Shown piece after piece: positions 1 through 11,000 of a stretch of 64,000 nt of DNA. The notes under the pieces are model-generated. The model ran no database searches and was not told the DNA's origin. It saw only the letters and a list, made by a program, of their open reading frames with translations. Origin of the DNA: Metridium senile (lineage: Eukaryota; Cnidaria; Anthozoa; Actiniaria; Metridiidae); the NCBI GenBank assembly GCA_949775045.1, contig OX459108.1:6885961-6949960 (forward strand), read 5' to 3'. The translations under genes and the position numbers were made by a program. Numbering within the stretch: the stretch's first letter is position 1; every line of letters begins with the position of its first letter.

Positions 1-27
1 TTATTCTTAATGTTGACTTATCTTCAG

Positions 28-2830
28 GTTTAAGTGGAGTGGACCTGGGCAACTTTCTTATCAAGCACGTGGTACGTGAACTACAGCACGAGTTTCCCAA
101 TATTACCCAGTATGCAACGCTATCTCCTATCCCTGGCTTTCGTCACTGGCTACTTCTTCATCTTAACGAGACCATTGAAAATGAAGGTATAGTGTTTGTC
201 ATCATCTAACTACCATGAGTATGCGCCCTAGAGGAGGGGGAGGGGGCTTGGATCTGAACAGGGCAGGAGGGCTCGCCGTCAGGGTATCATGGATGACGTA
301 GTAGTTAACCTCCCTCCGTTCCCCGCTGTGATCCGGTTCGAGCCCCGGCTCAGGCATGGAGTGTGTTGCAATTGAGTTGGTTTGATGTGTTGTTCGCTCC
401 AATGCCACTAGAGTTTCTCTTCGTGTCATCTGGTTTTCCTCTCTCTCAATAAAAATGAAAATAAAAATCTCGTGAGCAGAGTTGTGTGCACTGGCCAGGG
501 AGATTTGGTAACGACTCTACGTAAGACGGTTATATTTGTATCTTTTAGGGGTTGAAATAGGTGAATAGTCCCCTTCACAGTTCCCTGCAGCGCCATCTGA
601 AAAGGTAGCTTTTGCATCGAAGCAAAACAAACGTTGAGCTTGCACTGGTTGAGACACGTGAATAATTGTCCAACGATGTCTTTAAAGGTCTCTATCATTA
701 ATAATAATAATAATGTTAATGGAAGGCGCTTATATAGAGCGCTATACGTAGTCTCAGTGCGCTTTACAAACACTTGTATTCAGTGGAGGACTTTACGGGC
801 ACTCTTATCATTGCACTCAACGTTCGTCTCTCTTCGATGAAAAGGCCCGGCTATCTTTCAAGATGGCGCAAGGAACTGTGTAGGGGGCTACTTGTGAAAT
901 TCATCACTATATAGACAAAGCTGTTACCCCTCCCACTCCCATCCTTAAAACTCTTCCTGCAAAGCACCCTGGGAAATACTTGTATACCACGATTTGACAG
1001 TAGTTAATGCATTTTCTGTACGTCACAGGCAAGCCAGGTACTTCAGAAAGTATTTTACTGGAAGACGAACGTTTGAAGCTTTTGCAATATCGTGGAGATC
1101 AGCAACCATCGACAATTCTAAAGGTTAATTGGTTATGTTCCTTCGCCATTCCTTGTTTTTTTCTTCTTTCCTTCTTTCTTTATATTATAGATTCCTCCTT
1201 TTTCTGATAATAATTTAATTCATTCTTCAAATATTTACAGTCAGTATCAACCTCGTTCCCAGGGCCCTCTCCCTTCGCTTTTTGGCGGGCGGCCATCCAA
1301 AAGCGAAGGAAGAGGGCCCTGGGAACGAGATTGCAGTCAGTATTTAAATGCGCAATTCCCTCCTTCATTTGCTCACTTCTCTTGCCTGCCTGCCCTTCCA
1401 CCTTCCCTCCTACCTTCCCTCCTACCTTCCTTCACTCCTTCCCTCCCTCCTCGCTGCTTTCTTCCTTGACTCCTTCTTTCCCTCTCTCCCGATTTCCCCT
1501 ACCTCACTATTTTCTTTCATCCCTTCTTATTTTCCTCCCTCCCTCCCTATTTTCGTTCCTTCCCTCTTTCCCTTCTTATTTCTGCATTGTTTTTAATGAA
1601 TTGAGCAGTCCGATTCATTCCAAAATATAATGACTTGAGATATCTTTCAATTTTCTTTTTATGATACCTTTTTGTTTGTATTTTCCTTTCTGTTCTGTTA
1701 AAAAAACGTTATGTTATTTTTAGGAATTGATACAAAGCCCTGACTGGAATTTGAATGCAGATATCGTCGATTGTGTCAAGGAACCACTGATGAGACTGTG
1801 TGCTAGGTAACCACTACTTTTCGCTTCACAGCCGTGTAATATTACAATAGTTAGATAGCGAGAGGGTGACCTTTTAACAATAATTTGAAAGCGATTCTTT
1901 GAAAAACCATTACAGTAAAAACCCGCATAAAAGAACCTCCACGCAGAAACTTTCCCAAAAGATCAGTTTCATGTTATACAGCACCGCTGTACAGTTTAAC
2001 AATAAAGGCATTTGTACAAGGAACTTCAAGCTTATATATTCAGGAAATTTCTTATAAATCAACTGCAAACACTGTAGGCCGAAATTCCTAATATTCACAA
2101 TGGCAAATTTACCGCTGTGAAAATTTTGCCACGCATGCGTAGTCGTTTGACCGCTGTGTTTTGAATTTGATCAATATTTATGTTCGAAACTAATCGTGAC
2201 TAACTGCTAAACATGTATTGTGTGTTATAGATATTTGTACGAAGAGAAGAGACGAGGCTTTGCAATGGATCCTGTTGGTATGCAAGTATTCCAACCTCGT
2301 TCCCAGGGCCTTTTCCCTTCGCTTTTGTTCGGGTGGTAAAGCGAAATGAAAAGATCCTGGGAACGAGCTTGTCAGTATTCTTAAAAGGGACCACTTACTT
2401 TATCTTGTGTCATAACCAATCGGATTATAACATTTAGTTCATTCTTTAAGAAGCCAATGAGATAGCACATTGATTTAAATACTACGTTATGGTTGGTCAA
2501 AATAAACCTATTGTATAAATATGGGAATCTGATTGGTTAACTTTAAAGTTAAATGGTCCCGAATGGACTGATACGTCACTATATATATATCAGTCAATGA
2601 TAGCTGTCAATCATTTCACAGGTAATTTTCATATAAGGAATGGCGCTTGGATGTGGAGGCTCAACTGGTCAGCAGACACTAGCCCACGTGGTCTAGCCAA
2701 CTCGTTTGGTTTAATGGTTAACTATAAATATATCCTAGAGGATGTAGACCATAATAATCAACAGTATTTATGTAATGGCCATATTGCTGCCTCTCAGCAA
2801 TTTCTTTCTTTATTGAACAAACCTACATGA
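28..2830 (+). CDS. MLYCD: Malonyl-CoA decarboxylase, 3' part (5 exons)
   Basis: The enzyme converts malonyl-CoA to acetyl-CoA and CO2 (mitochondria, peroxisome or cytosol), relieving CPT1 inhibition and clearing malonyl-CoA. Exons: 28-186, 1029-1123, 1724-1806, 2231-2277, 2622-2830, all with AG/GT borders and matching phases (2 nt carried into the first exon, then 1, 0, 2, 1). The first exon reads GVDLGNFLIKHVVRELQ and then SLSPIPGF-like sequence (here TLSPIPGFRHWL), a hallmark of the family's catalytic domain. Later exons give KEPLMRLCAR and, in the last, NFHIRNGAWMWRLNW followed by GLMVNYKYILEDV, the conserved C-terminal block. From family knowledge, the catalytic Ser and His lie in the SPIPGF and NFH blocks; I infer both are present. 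The 5' half of the gene lies left of the window. The protein ends in NKPT, so the C-terminal SKL peroxisomal signal of the human enzyme is absent. Introns carry a SINE, hairpin elements and a CT-rich tract. Confidence 0.95.
215..470 (+). mobile_element. tRNA-derived SINE-like element
   Basis: Lies in an MLYCD intron. A near-perfect Pol III B box (GGTTCGAGCCC) is at 335-345, preceded by an A-box-like GACGTAGTAGTTAAC. An A-rich tail (AATAAAAATGAAAATAAAAA) is near 449-468. No cloverleaf closes well enough to call a functional tRNA. Confidence 0.5.
577..880. mobile_element. MITE family A, copy 1 (interrupted)
   Basis: Terminal inverted repeats ACAGTTCCCTGC..GCGCCATCT / AGATGGCGCA..GGAACTGT bracket inner arms (ACGTTGAGCTTGCA / TGCACTCAACGTTCGTCTC). 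Copies 2 and 3 are at 22003-22195 and 52911-53080; this one is longer because of a nested insertion at 700-812. Confidence 0.75.
700..812 (+). mobile_element. Nested short retro-element insertion
   Basis: About 106 bp inserted into MITE family A copy 1 and flanked by a 7-bp direct repeat TATCATT (693-699 and 806-812). It begins with an (AAT)n tract and contains GGCGCTTATATAGAGCGC and a GCGCTTTACAAACACTTG block, resembling truncated SINE/LINE tails of marine invertebrates. Confidence 0.6.
1250..1331. mobile_element. Hairpin MITE family B, copy 1
   Basis: Near-perfect palindrome: CCTCGTTCCCAGGGCCCTCT at the left and its complement AGAGGGCCCTGGGAACGAG at the right, with an 11-25 nt loop. A second copy is at 2293-2370 in the same gene. 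Confidence 0.8.
1378..1580. repeat. Pyrimidine-rich (CCTT/TCCC) simple repeat
   Basis: About 200 bp of CTTCC/CCTCC-rich low-complexity sequence in an MLYCD intron. Open frames here are compositional artefacts. Confidence 0.85.
1995..2161. mobile_element. MITE family C, partial copy
   Basis: Shares the stretch from ATATTCAGGAAATTTCTTATAAATC to GCATGCGTAGTCGTTTGACC with the complete copy at 21664-22006. Only the right terminus is recognisable here. Confidence 0.6.
2293..2370. mobile_element. Hairpin MITE family B, copy 2
   Basis: CCTCGTTCCCAGGGCC at the left and a complementary ATCCTGGGAACGAG at the right; more diverged than the copy at 1250-1331. It lies 15 nt downstream of a splice donor of MLYCD (exon end 2277). 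Confidence 0.75.
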
Positions 2831-3099
2831 CGCAGGGGGTAGGGCTGGGGTAGAAAGTATAGATCAATATAGGTGAGCGAAGTGTTTATAAGTATCGGTA
2901 TTGTGATTCTCATTTGCCAACCATTTTAACATTATATTTTTTAATTTTCTTTTTTCTAATAACAATGGTTGGTTGGCAAAACCATAACAAAATACGTCAC
3001 GGTACCTATTCAAAGCTGAATAGATAGTTTTAATGAAACAAGTGTTTTTTCTATCTGTGTAGAACGACCATCTCAATATGACGACCAATTGTTTTGTAT

Positions 3100-3400
3100 G
3101 TTTGTTCGCTTGTTTATCTCTCTGTTTTGTTTTTCGTTAGTTTGTTTGTCTGTTTGATTGTTTGTATATTCGTTCGCTTGTTTATCTCTGTTTGTTTACT
3201 TGCTTATTTGTTTGTTTTTCGTTTGCTTGTCTGTATGGTTGTTTGTTTGTTCGCTTGTTTACCTCTGTTTGAGGTTTACTCGCTTATTTGTTTGTTTTTC
3301 GTTTGCTTGTCTGTCTGTTTGCTTGCTTGTTTGTTCGTGAGTTTGTTTGTTGTTGTTTTTTGTCCTTTTGTTTGTTTGTTTGTTTTCAATCTTTCTTTTT
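3100..3400. repeat. TTTG/TTCG-rich minisatellite
   Basis: Irregular repeats of TTTGTTTGTTCGCTTG with interspersed TTTATCTCTG, giving Val/Cys/Leu-rich open frames in two forward frames. A short related patch is at 4785-4850. Confidence 0.85.
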
Positions 3401-3554
3401 CTCTTCACTGGAAGTGGGGATTGTTATAAAGTGATTCGGTTTTTACCGGATTTTATGAATAAGGCCGACGGAAATAAAGTCTGGCGTCATCGACGTGAAA
3501 AACCAGCGAAATCAACACAACTGAAAAAAATACAACTATTGAAGTTATTATTCA

Positions 3555-3832
3555 TAGGTCCACAATTTGCTTGAGTGAACATGAAACAATTGCGCAGTAT
3601 TATCATTCCCACTGGAAATTAGAATGTCCGACAAACATCGTAGATATCAGAAAGATTTGCCGCATTTAGTACTGTTTTTTTCCTAACTTTCTCTTAGAAT
3701 ACATAAATTCCAAGACAGACTTAAAACGTTTTCATCAATCTATGTCAATTCGTGCTGTGTATTGAGAAAAACGTATTTGGCTTGTCGGACGTAGCAACAA
3801 TAAATAAGATAGAACACAATGGATAGTGGATC
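3555..3832. repeat. Dispersed repeat family D, copy 1
   Basis: About 280 bp nearly colinear with 30596-30856: shared blocks GGTCCACAATTTGCTTGAG, GACAAACATCGTAGAT, TACATAAATTCCAAGACA, CGTATTTGGCTTGTCGG and ACACAATGGATAGTGGATCT. No terminal inverted repeat or coding capacity was recognised. Confidence 0.75.
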
Positions 3833-4029
3833 TACCAGTAAATTATATAAATGCGTACTATATCCATTCATATCACGATGTAGACAACAAGCCATCACGC
3901 AGCAAACAGTTACAGTACTAGTCCTTATGATATCAGTACTGTACAAAATTAGTCGATTCTGATTCAGGGACGAGAGTAGTACAATTAAATCGCAAATTGT
4001 ACTCTGCAGAATACCAATTAGTTTTTCAG

Positions 4030-4572
4030 TATACAGTCATTTGAAAAAACGTTGTCGTTGACCGTTTTCGCGACTAGGCTACATTTTTAGCAGGCTCTGT
4101 AGAATTAATATGCTGAAATATGGAGAGTACACCGGAATGAATGTGTGCCTTCCCATTCTTCGCAAAGAAAATAAGAGAGAATGAATTTTGAGATAAACCG
4201 ATGTTTAGAGCGAGGAAATACACTGAATCGAAATATGGCGTTCAATTTCAATAACGACTAGCCTCTCATACATGTTAAAACGCCATTGTTGTTAGTAAAT
4301 TGGACGCCTTATTTCGATTCGGTGTATATATATCGACAAGTAAATAGCTACTTCTTTTGTTTTCATGCAGAGGACTTGTGCTATCCAAATCACTCGCCAG
4401 CGCAGATCTTCCCTGTATGCTCGAGGCATGGCTAATCAAAATGGCACTGAGAGCTCAAGATGTTGATAAAATATGCAGCTAATCGCTTCAGAGTTTTCTA
4501 CCCATGCTCCTTTTAGGTCTTGTTGCGTAGTCGCGAAGCTGCTTCAGCGACATTTTTTCAAATGACTGTATT
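4030..4572. mobile_element. MITE family E, copy 1 (with nested element)
   Basis: Terminal inverted repeats TATACAGTCATTTGAAAAAA / TTTTTTCAAATGACTGTAT, followed inward by AACGTTGTCG / CGAC. A related copy is at 52497-52902. A second palindrome, 4218-4327 (ACACTGAATCGAAATA.. / ..TATTTCGATTCGGTGT), is nested inside; part of it recurs near 33236-33262. Confidence 0.75.
4218..4327. mobile_element. Nested hairpin element inside MITE family E
   Basis: Arms ATACACTGAATCGAAAT and ATTTCGATTCGGTGTAT are complementary. The inner arms GGCGTTCAATTT / AAATTGGACGCC extend the pairing. Confidence 0.65.
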
Positions 4573-4879
4573 ATAAACAAAAAACTACACGATCTTTTCG
4601 TACAATTTGTACTTAATAAATACTCGTGATGTTTTGAAAGTTATCAAATTGGACTCGCCTAAAAGGCTCGTCCAATTTTGAAAACTTTTAAAACATCACA
4701 TGTACCTATTACGAGAAAGAAACAATATATGTTTTGTCAACAAATCAAAACAATCATGACACAGACGTCCGAACAGTAGCCGTTTGGTTGTTTATTCGTT
4801 CGCTTGTTTATCTCTCTGAGTTCTGTTCGTTTGGTTGTTTGTTCTCTTATCAGTTTTTCTTTGTCTCTTCATGGAAGTC

Positions 4880-5140
4880 GGAATGGTTGATCAAAATTAT
4901 AGTTTAGAATTACATCAAAGATAACTTGAAGTTTGAGACAAAAATATTAAATTCTTGAGAAGTTATGAGAATTTCAAAAGTATGAAAAACACCACAACGA
5001 GGCTGCTATAAAGGAAACGCCCACTGAACATATAGAAATGTATGTAATTTTGATTCCAAATAGCCTCACTTAAATTCTATTGATAGCAATAAAATAGCCA
5101 TTTGATTTGTTTTCATGGATATAGTTTTTGACCACTTAAT
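4880..5140 (-). mobile_element. MITE family F, partial reverse copy
   Basis: Reverse complement of the interior of the elements at 10562-10922 and 34732-35078: shared blocks TTTGAGACAAAAAT, ATAACTTGAAG and ATTTTGATTCCAAATAGC (complement GCTATTTGGAATCAAAAT). Termini are not preserved. Confidence 0.6.
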
Positions 5141-7601
5141 AAAAAGTAGAGCGAGCGTGAGTGATTCTCATACGAATTTTTCAGTTATGGGGTTCCTGTG
5201 TTAGAATGCGTTACACTAGAACCCAGTCGCCATACCGTGAAAACAAACATGGCGGATTAGTACAATGAATGTGAGTTGATCATCTCCTTCGTTTCCTGTG
5301 GAGGCCTTGTACATAGGCGATCTAGCAGAATGGACCTCCAACAGAAAGTACAGGCATTGCTTCAACCCGACGAAAAGTGTGTAAACATATCCTTTGATGA
5401 TTATTGTAGTTGAAAATTCACAGCTTGCCCTCCCGAAGTTGATGTTCATAACTAATATGATCGTCAGGAGTTTTGTATTCTAAATAGAAAATAATGAAGT
5501 CGTTAAAATATCATTTGTTATATTATATATTGCTTAAGTTTTATAGCTAGAATACTTCAAAAATCAGATCTTGAATTGTCACAACAGAGATACAATAGTA
5601 CTACAAGCTTACATTTAGTTGGACAGTGTTCAACACACAAACTCTGTTGCAGCTCTCATTTCATTGCTTCTCAATTGTCTGATATACATGTATTGTAATA
5701 CTAATGAAGTAGTATATGCTTTAAATTTAAACACATCGAAGAAAATGAAACAACTAATCGATAAACTTATTATACAAAGCTACAGGTCTAAGGAAGTTCT
5801 GACAGCGAGTTATCGTTATTTTAGATCCGATATTTCTCTTTTAGAAAGGTTCTGGTATAATTATATTTTTGATCATTTTCGGCATGTAAAAAGCATTGTG
5901 TATGATATTTCTTGAAATAAGACATTATTAAAGTGTATTATTTCAACAGTCTTATTCAATAAGATATCGTATATAATGTAATGAAATTAAGAAAGAAAAA
6001 AAGGAAAGTTAATTTTTTATCGAGTTCAATTCTTCCTTGTTAGATATTCAATATTTTTTCACATTCTTATAAAATATTTATCATTTTAAGATTTTTCGAT
6101 ATGAAACCATCCATGTTGATTAGTCAAAACACACTCAATGTGATTGTTTTGAAATGTTTATTAATGATCCATGGATTTCAATTGGCATCGTACCTGTTAA
6201 TTTACATTATATCTTGCTTGCAATTATTTACATGTATTGAGTAAATTCCTATCAGGTTTCCCTGTTATAATATTGTAGTCTTTTTATCATTAAATAGTTT
6301 CTTTTAAAATAATTGCTAAATAATTGCTAAAAAATGAAGTCATGCATATAATGCAGACGCTAGAGTTCTTGTTGGTTTGTATTTGACATTTCTACTACTG
6401 TTCTGGTTGATTAATATTGACATGATCTCCATGCACCAAATAAAAACATTTCAAAATGGCAATTGATACAAAGTAAATAGTTAATAACATTCTAGTCATT
6501 AATCCTGACTCAATTTACAGCAGAATAGGAATTGGAAAATATAATTAATTTAATTTAAGAAATAAAAATTAACGATGTATAACCTTAATTAATTTATAGC
6601 AGTTCTCAATATTGTTTGAACTTTGTGGTTGCTTATTGGCATTTTTTTTTTCACTGCCTCAAAGAGAAAAAAAGTCTAAAGTACTGAATATAAACTTGAT
6701 TGGTTGTTGTTGAATATCAGTTTTACTAAGAGCATACTGTCCTATTAGGGTATTGTTTTATTTGTATTGGAGATTTATGTTATCTTTTCTGGCTGAGAGA
6801 TGGTGACAATTTAATCTTACTTTATCCATACAAATAAATAAATAATAAAATAATCTTTTCACAACAGTGGTTCTTGCATATCTGCTGGCACACAATCCCT
6901 CAACATTAACATCACATGTTGGTTTTTGCCTAGGGAGAAAAAAAGCCAGAGTAATTAAGAACATCGCTTGTGGTATGGTAGAGAACAACACACCAAACAA
7001 ACTCAATGTTGTTAATGTAAAATTGATATCAATAAGTTGTTGTAGATAATATATGTCTCAAGCAATAATACTGTTGATAGAGTTGCTTTCTAGTATTCAC
7101 TCAAGTTCCAAAAGACACAGCATGCAGTGTGCAGTGGTTGGCCAAAGTCCATTTATAACTCAATTTTTATTATCACAACACACCATACATTGTCTTAATA
7201 TATCGAGATGACATAATTAAAACTAATCTAAAACAATGCTACTTAATGTAGGCGAGGATGTATGATCCTCTGGGTTGTTGTAGTCTTGAGAAAGACTGTT
7301 GGTGTTGACATCTGACATTTCGACAACCTGAGCAGAAGTTATATCTCTTATGTTACTTAAGTTGAACTTAGACCACAAGGGTCTATTTTAGTAAATAAAC
7401 TCTTTTTCAAACTATATACAATTCCCTTTTAACATAGTTTCAATAAGCTCAGAAACTAGTACCAGGTCTTCTTGTCCATTTAGGAAACTATTTCTCATAA
7501 CCAACTCTCTACTATCATTCTCCATTAAAAGAGAAATACATTTCTTTAACTCTATTTTACTGTATTTGTGGTGAATTGATTAAAGATTCAATACGAACAA
7601 G

Positions 7602-7640
7602 ATGTCTGGTGACAATGATAACAAGACTTGGGGATATAGC
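7602..7640 (+). other. Possible upstream exon/5' leader of OCRL (unresolved)
   Basis: An ATG at 7602 runs to a good donor (AGC|GTAAGT at 7641), but that frame does not fit the next coding exon (8082), which needs two carried nucleotides. The other frame ending at the same donor is phase-compatible and open back to a stop near 7475. I see a donor here but cannot decide whether it ends a coding exon or an untranslated leader. Confidence 0.25.
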
Positions 7641-8082
7641 GTAAGTACTGACCCACAGGTATTATAGACTGGCAATCTAGAGTTATGCTAATATACACTT
7701 TACCAAGACTTGTTAGAATATCTTTTACAGTGCAAGCACAACATAATGGCTACTTATGATGTATTCACATCCTTCTTTACATGTGATTTTGTATGTTAAA
7801 CTAGCACCTTCCCATGAGAAGCTGTCTGGTTTAACCAAGACAGGTGTGAAAGCTAGTTTAACAGCAAAAATGTGTGCATAAAAGTATTTTAAAAGAGGTC
7901 ATGTTTAGCACTTAATCATTATATAACAATTACTATAATTATGGATGTACAACGGCTCGTCTTCGGCTTACCTTTACAAGTATTGCACATACAGATATAT
8001 TGGCTTGTCTTATTGTATATATTACTAATACTATATACTCTAATATTGACTATTTATTTATTAACATTGTTTTATTTCAAGA

Positions 8083-11000
8083 ATGCTAGTGCATCAGTAC
8101 CCCACTCTAGTCCCCACGGGGAGTCCTGAGTTGCCAGTACTATATGCAATGCCTGTAAGAGGAGCTTTTAACGTTACTGGGGGTAAGCCATCCTGCATTT
8201 TGGACATACACCTACTTGCAGTAAGGTTGTCATACAAAAATATACATTTCTTATAAAGAAAATAGAACATTAGAATTTAGTACGATAGGAATTGATTAAA
8301 AGACAAAAGAAGATCACTCAAGCTCTTTTAATTAATTCCTTTCGCACTAAATCACAAATGTTCTATTTTCTTTGTGACAAATGTTCTATTTTGTATGACA
8401 ACCTTACTGCAAGTAGGTGTATACCATATATCCTTATTATGTAATGCATGATTGATTAAATTAATTGATGTATGAATGATAAATTGAAATGTGTTTGGTG
8501 TATATTAAGTGAAATACAGATACATAAGAAAAAATATCATATGCCTTTGGTGGGAATTGAATCCCACAGTTTTGGCTTTCTAGTCCGACATGTTACCACT
8601 ACACCACAAGGACCAACCATGCCTGATATACGCAGCTTGACAATGTAGTATAGTATAGGGCAGCTGTGGGGGTCACAGGGTGACATTAATCTCTTACTAG
8701 GTAAATTTTAACACCAAAACCGTGGGTGATTGATTGATTGATTGCTTCTGAATCATTGATTTGATTGATTGAGTATTGAGTTAGTCTCCCTCGCAGCTGT
8801 TTTTAGTGTCAGGCTTCCTGTGTCCCTCCCCATTGAGTGAGTGATTGATTTATTGATTGGACAGTGTTTGACTGCCTGAATAAATGGATTCATTGATTAC
8901 ATCATTAACTGATGTTTTGGTTTGTAGATGACAATGACAAGAAAGCTGTTGGTAAGTGATCTAACAAAAAGGCCTTGATATCATTTTCAGCTGGAAACTA
9001 AAATCATTTGCAAAATATCTTAATGAAACCTCTTTCATAATAAGCCTATTGGTTTCCAGTGGCCTTCTTGTTATAATACATCTTATAACATAGATAAGTT
9101 ATAATGCACGCTCCAGGGGCGGATTTAGGGGTGGGCCGAATGGGCCGCGGCCCCCCCTTTTGTTGAATAAATGATCACTCAAAATGCTGGAAATCGCATC
9201 TCTGACGGTCTCAATTTCAAAATTTTCCCCCCTAGATACTCCCGTCTTCGGCGGTCGATGGGACACTGAACCATTTTAATTGGCCGGCCCCCCCTTTCTC
9301 AATATCCTGGATCCGCCCCTGCGCTCTGATTGGTTTTTTAACATTTACTATGAACAAAAAATGTATGGTGCACGCAAATTTTTTTCAAACATTTTTTTTT
9401 AGATAGAACGCGCGTTCTGATGTCAATGTCATTCTTTAGCATGTGCACGCAATCAACGGTCATGATTTTCATTGTTTTGACTTTTCGCACTCGCTTTAAG
9501 TAGTCAGTTTTGAGAAAAGGTACACAAAAAACAGTTTTTATCATGTAAATGTTCTAAAGAACTTACTGAATGAAGTTGTTCTAAACAAATTTGAGACATT
9601 TGTTCTATAGAACACAAGTTACTTGATTGATTAAGCTCGAAAATTTATGAGAATATGTGATTTGATCAAATATTGCATTATGATAACTTTTTGTCTATGT
9701 TATAAAAGAAATCAGGTTCACAAGTAGTTGTGCATCCATCGTGTTATGGATGCACTTGGGAGGTTGCCTATGCACTCAAGAAGCTAGAGTTGCACTCCGC
9801 TTTGCGTCGTGCAACTCATTACGCTTTCATTCTTTCGTGCATAACATAACACGATGGACGCATGCTACATATGAACCATTTCTTAAATCTAGTATTTGTA
9901 TTCATCTCCTTGTTTATTGTATTGTAATTTATTATTCAATATTATGTTACAAACTTTGTAATCTCATATGGCAGAAAAAATGAATAAATCAATCAATCTT
10001 GGGTTATTATTATTATGGAAAATGTTGCAGTACAATTTTAAATTATTTAGACTTTCCCATCTCCCCCTATTAAATGTTGAGGTCTAAAGTCTGGATTGAT
10101 TGCACAAAGTCTAGTGCTCTGCAACCACATTGATTTGGCTGAGGGATTTAATAAAGGAATGTCTGAAACATTAAGAGAAACATCCTACTTAACCACAAAA
10201 AATATGACACATTTTACAGCAAAAACCGATTGAGTGTTAATGCAAATGTTTTGACCTTTTGTTTTGACAGTTTGAACTGCACATTGCGAGGCTAGATGTC
10301 AAGTGGCGGAGACAATGTTTCACCACCAAAAATAGGCATTCATTAGTATTTTACTTGATTTTGATCAATTTGGGAACCAACATTTCTCTCTTACATGTGA
10401 AACTCAAGTAAAATACTAATTAATGCATATTTTTGGCGGTAAAACATTGTCTCTGCAACACTTGACATCTAGCCTCACAACGTTCAGTTCAAACTGACAA
10501 AACAAATGATCAAAACATTTGCATTTAACACTCAAATTATCGTTTTTTGCTGTAATGTTATAGAGCGAATGCCAATTGACTTTCAAAATTAGAATCCTAA
10601 TCTTAAAAAATAAGCATCACCAAGTCAGGAAGAGCAAGCCAGAATATGAATTTTTGGAAAGTTTGATTGCTATAAATATAATTCAAGCTATTTGGAATCA
10701 AAATTACAGAGATGTGTATGTGTTCAGTGAACTGTTGATCCCTGCTAGCTTCGTTTTGGTGTTTTTCACACTCATAACTTCTCAATAATTTGATAATTTT
10801 GTCTCAAATCATTTACCTTTGGTCATTCTAATCTATAATTTTGATGTAGTGGCCAATTAAAACATGTCCAATTAAAAAAAATATGATAATGCTATGGCTG
10901 CCATAATATTGGCATTCGCTCTTTACAGCTTTCATTAATATGTTAACAATGCAATATCCTCAGTCTGTATTCTCAATTTACAGGTTTAATGGTCAAGTTT

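Larger units (their letters stand above)
2831..8081. other. MLYCD to OCRL spacer
   Basis: About 5.2 kb with no convincing gene. Itemised repeats lie at 3100-3400, 3555-3832, 4030-4572 and 4880-5140. The stretch 5141-7560 is AT-rich (poly-A, poly-T and TTAAT runs) with only short open frames and no recognisable domain. It presumably holds the 3' end of MLYCD and the promoter and first exon(s) of the phosphatase gene, which I cannot place with certainty. Confidence 0.5.

Noticed and set aside
5619..5915. 98-codon forward frame
   Set aside because: AT-rich, no motif, no splice context, no copy to compare.
7602..7640. ATG at 7602 as the first codon of OCRL
   Set aside because: Joining this frame to the exon at 8082 stops within 17 codons; only another frame at the same donor fits. 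Kept as an unresolved leader rather than a start.
8548..8625. Functional tRNA gene on the minus strand
   Set aside because: The same tRNA-like core with the same flanks recurs at 25668-25865, so it is a SINE head.
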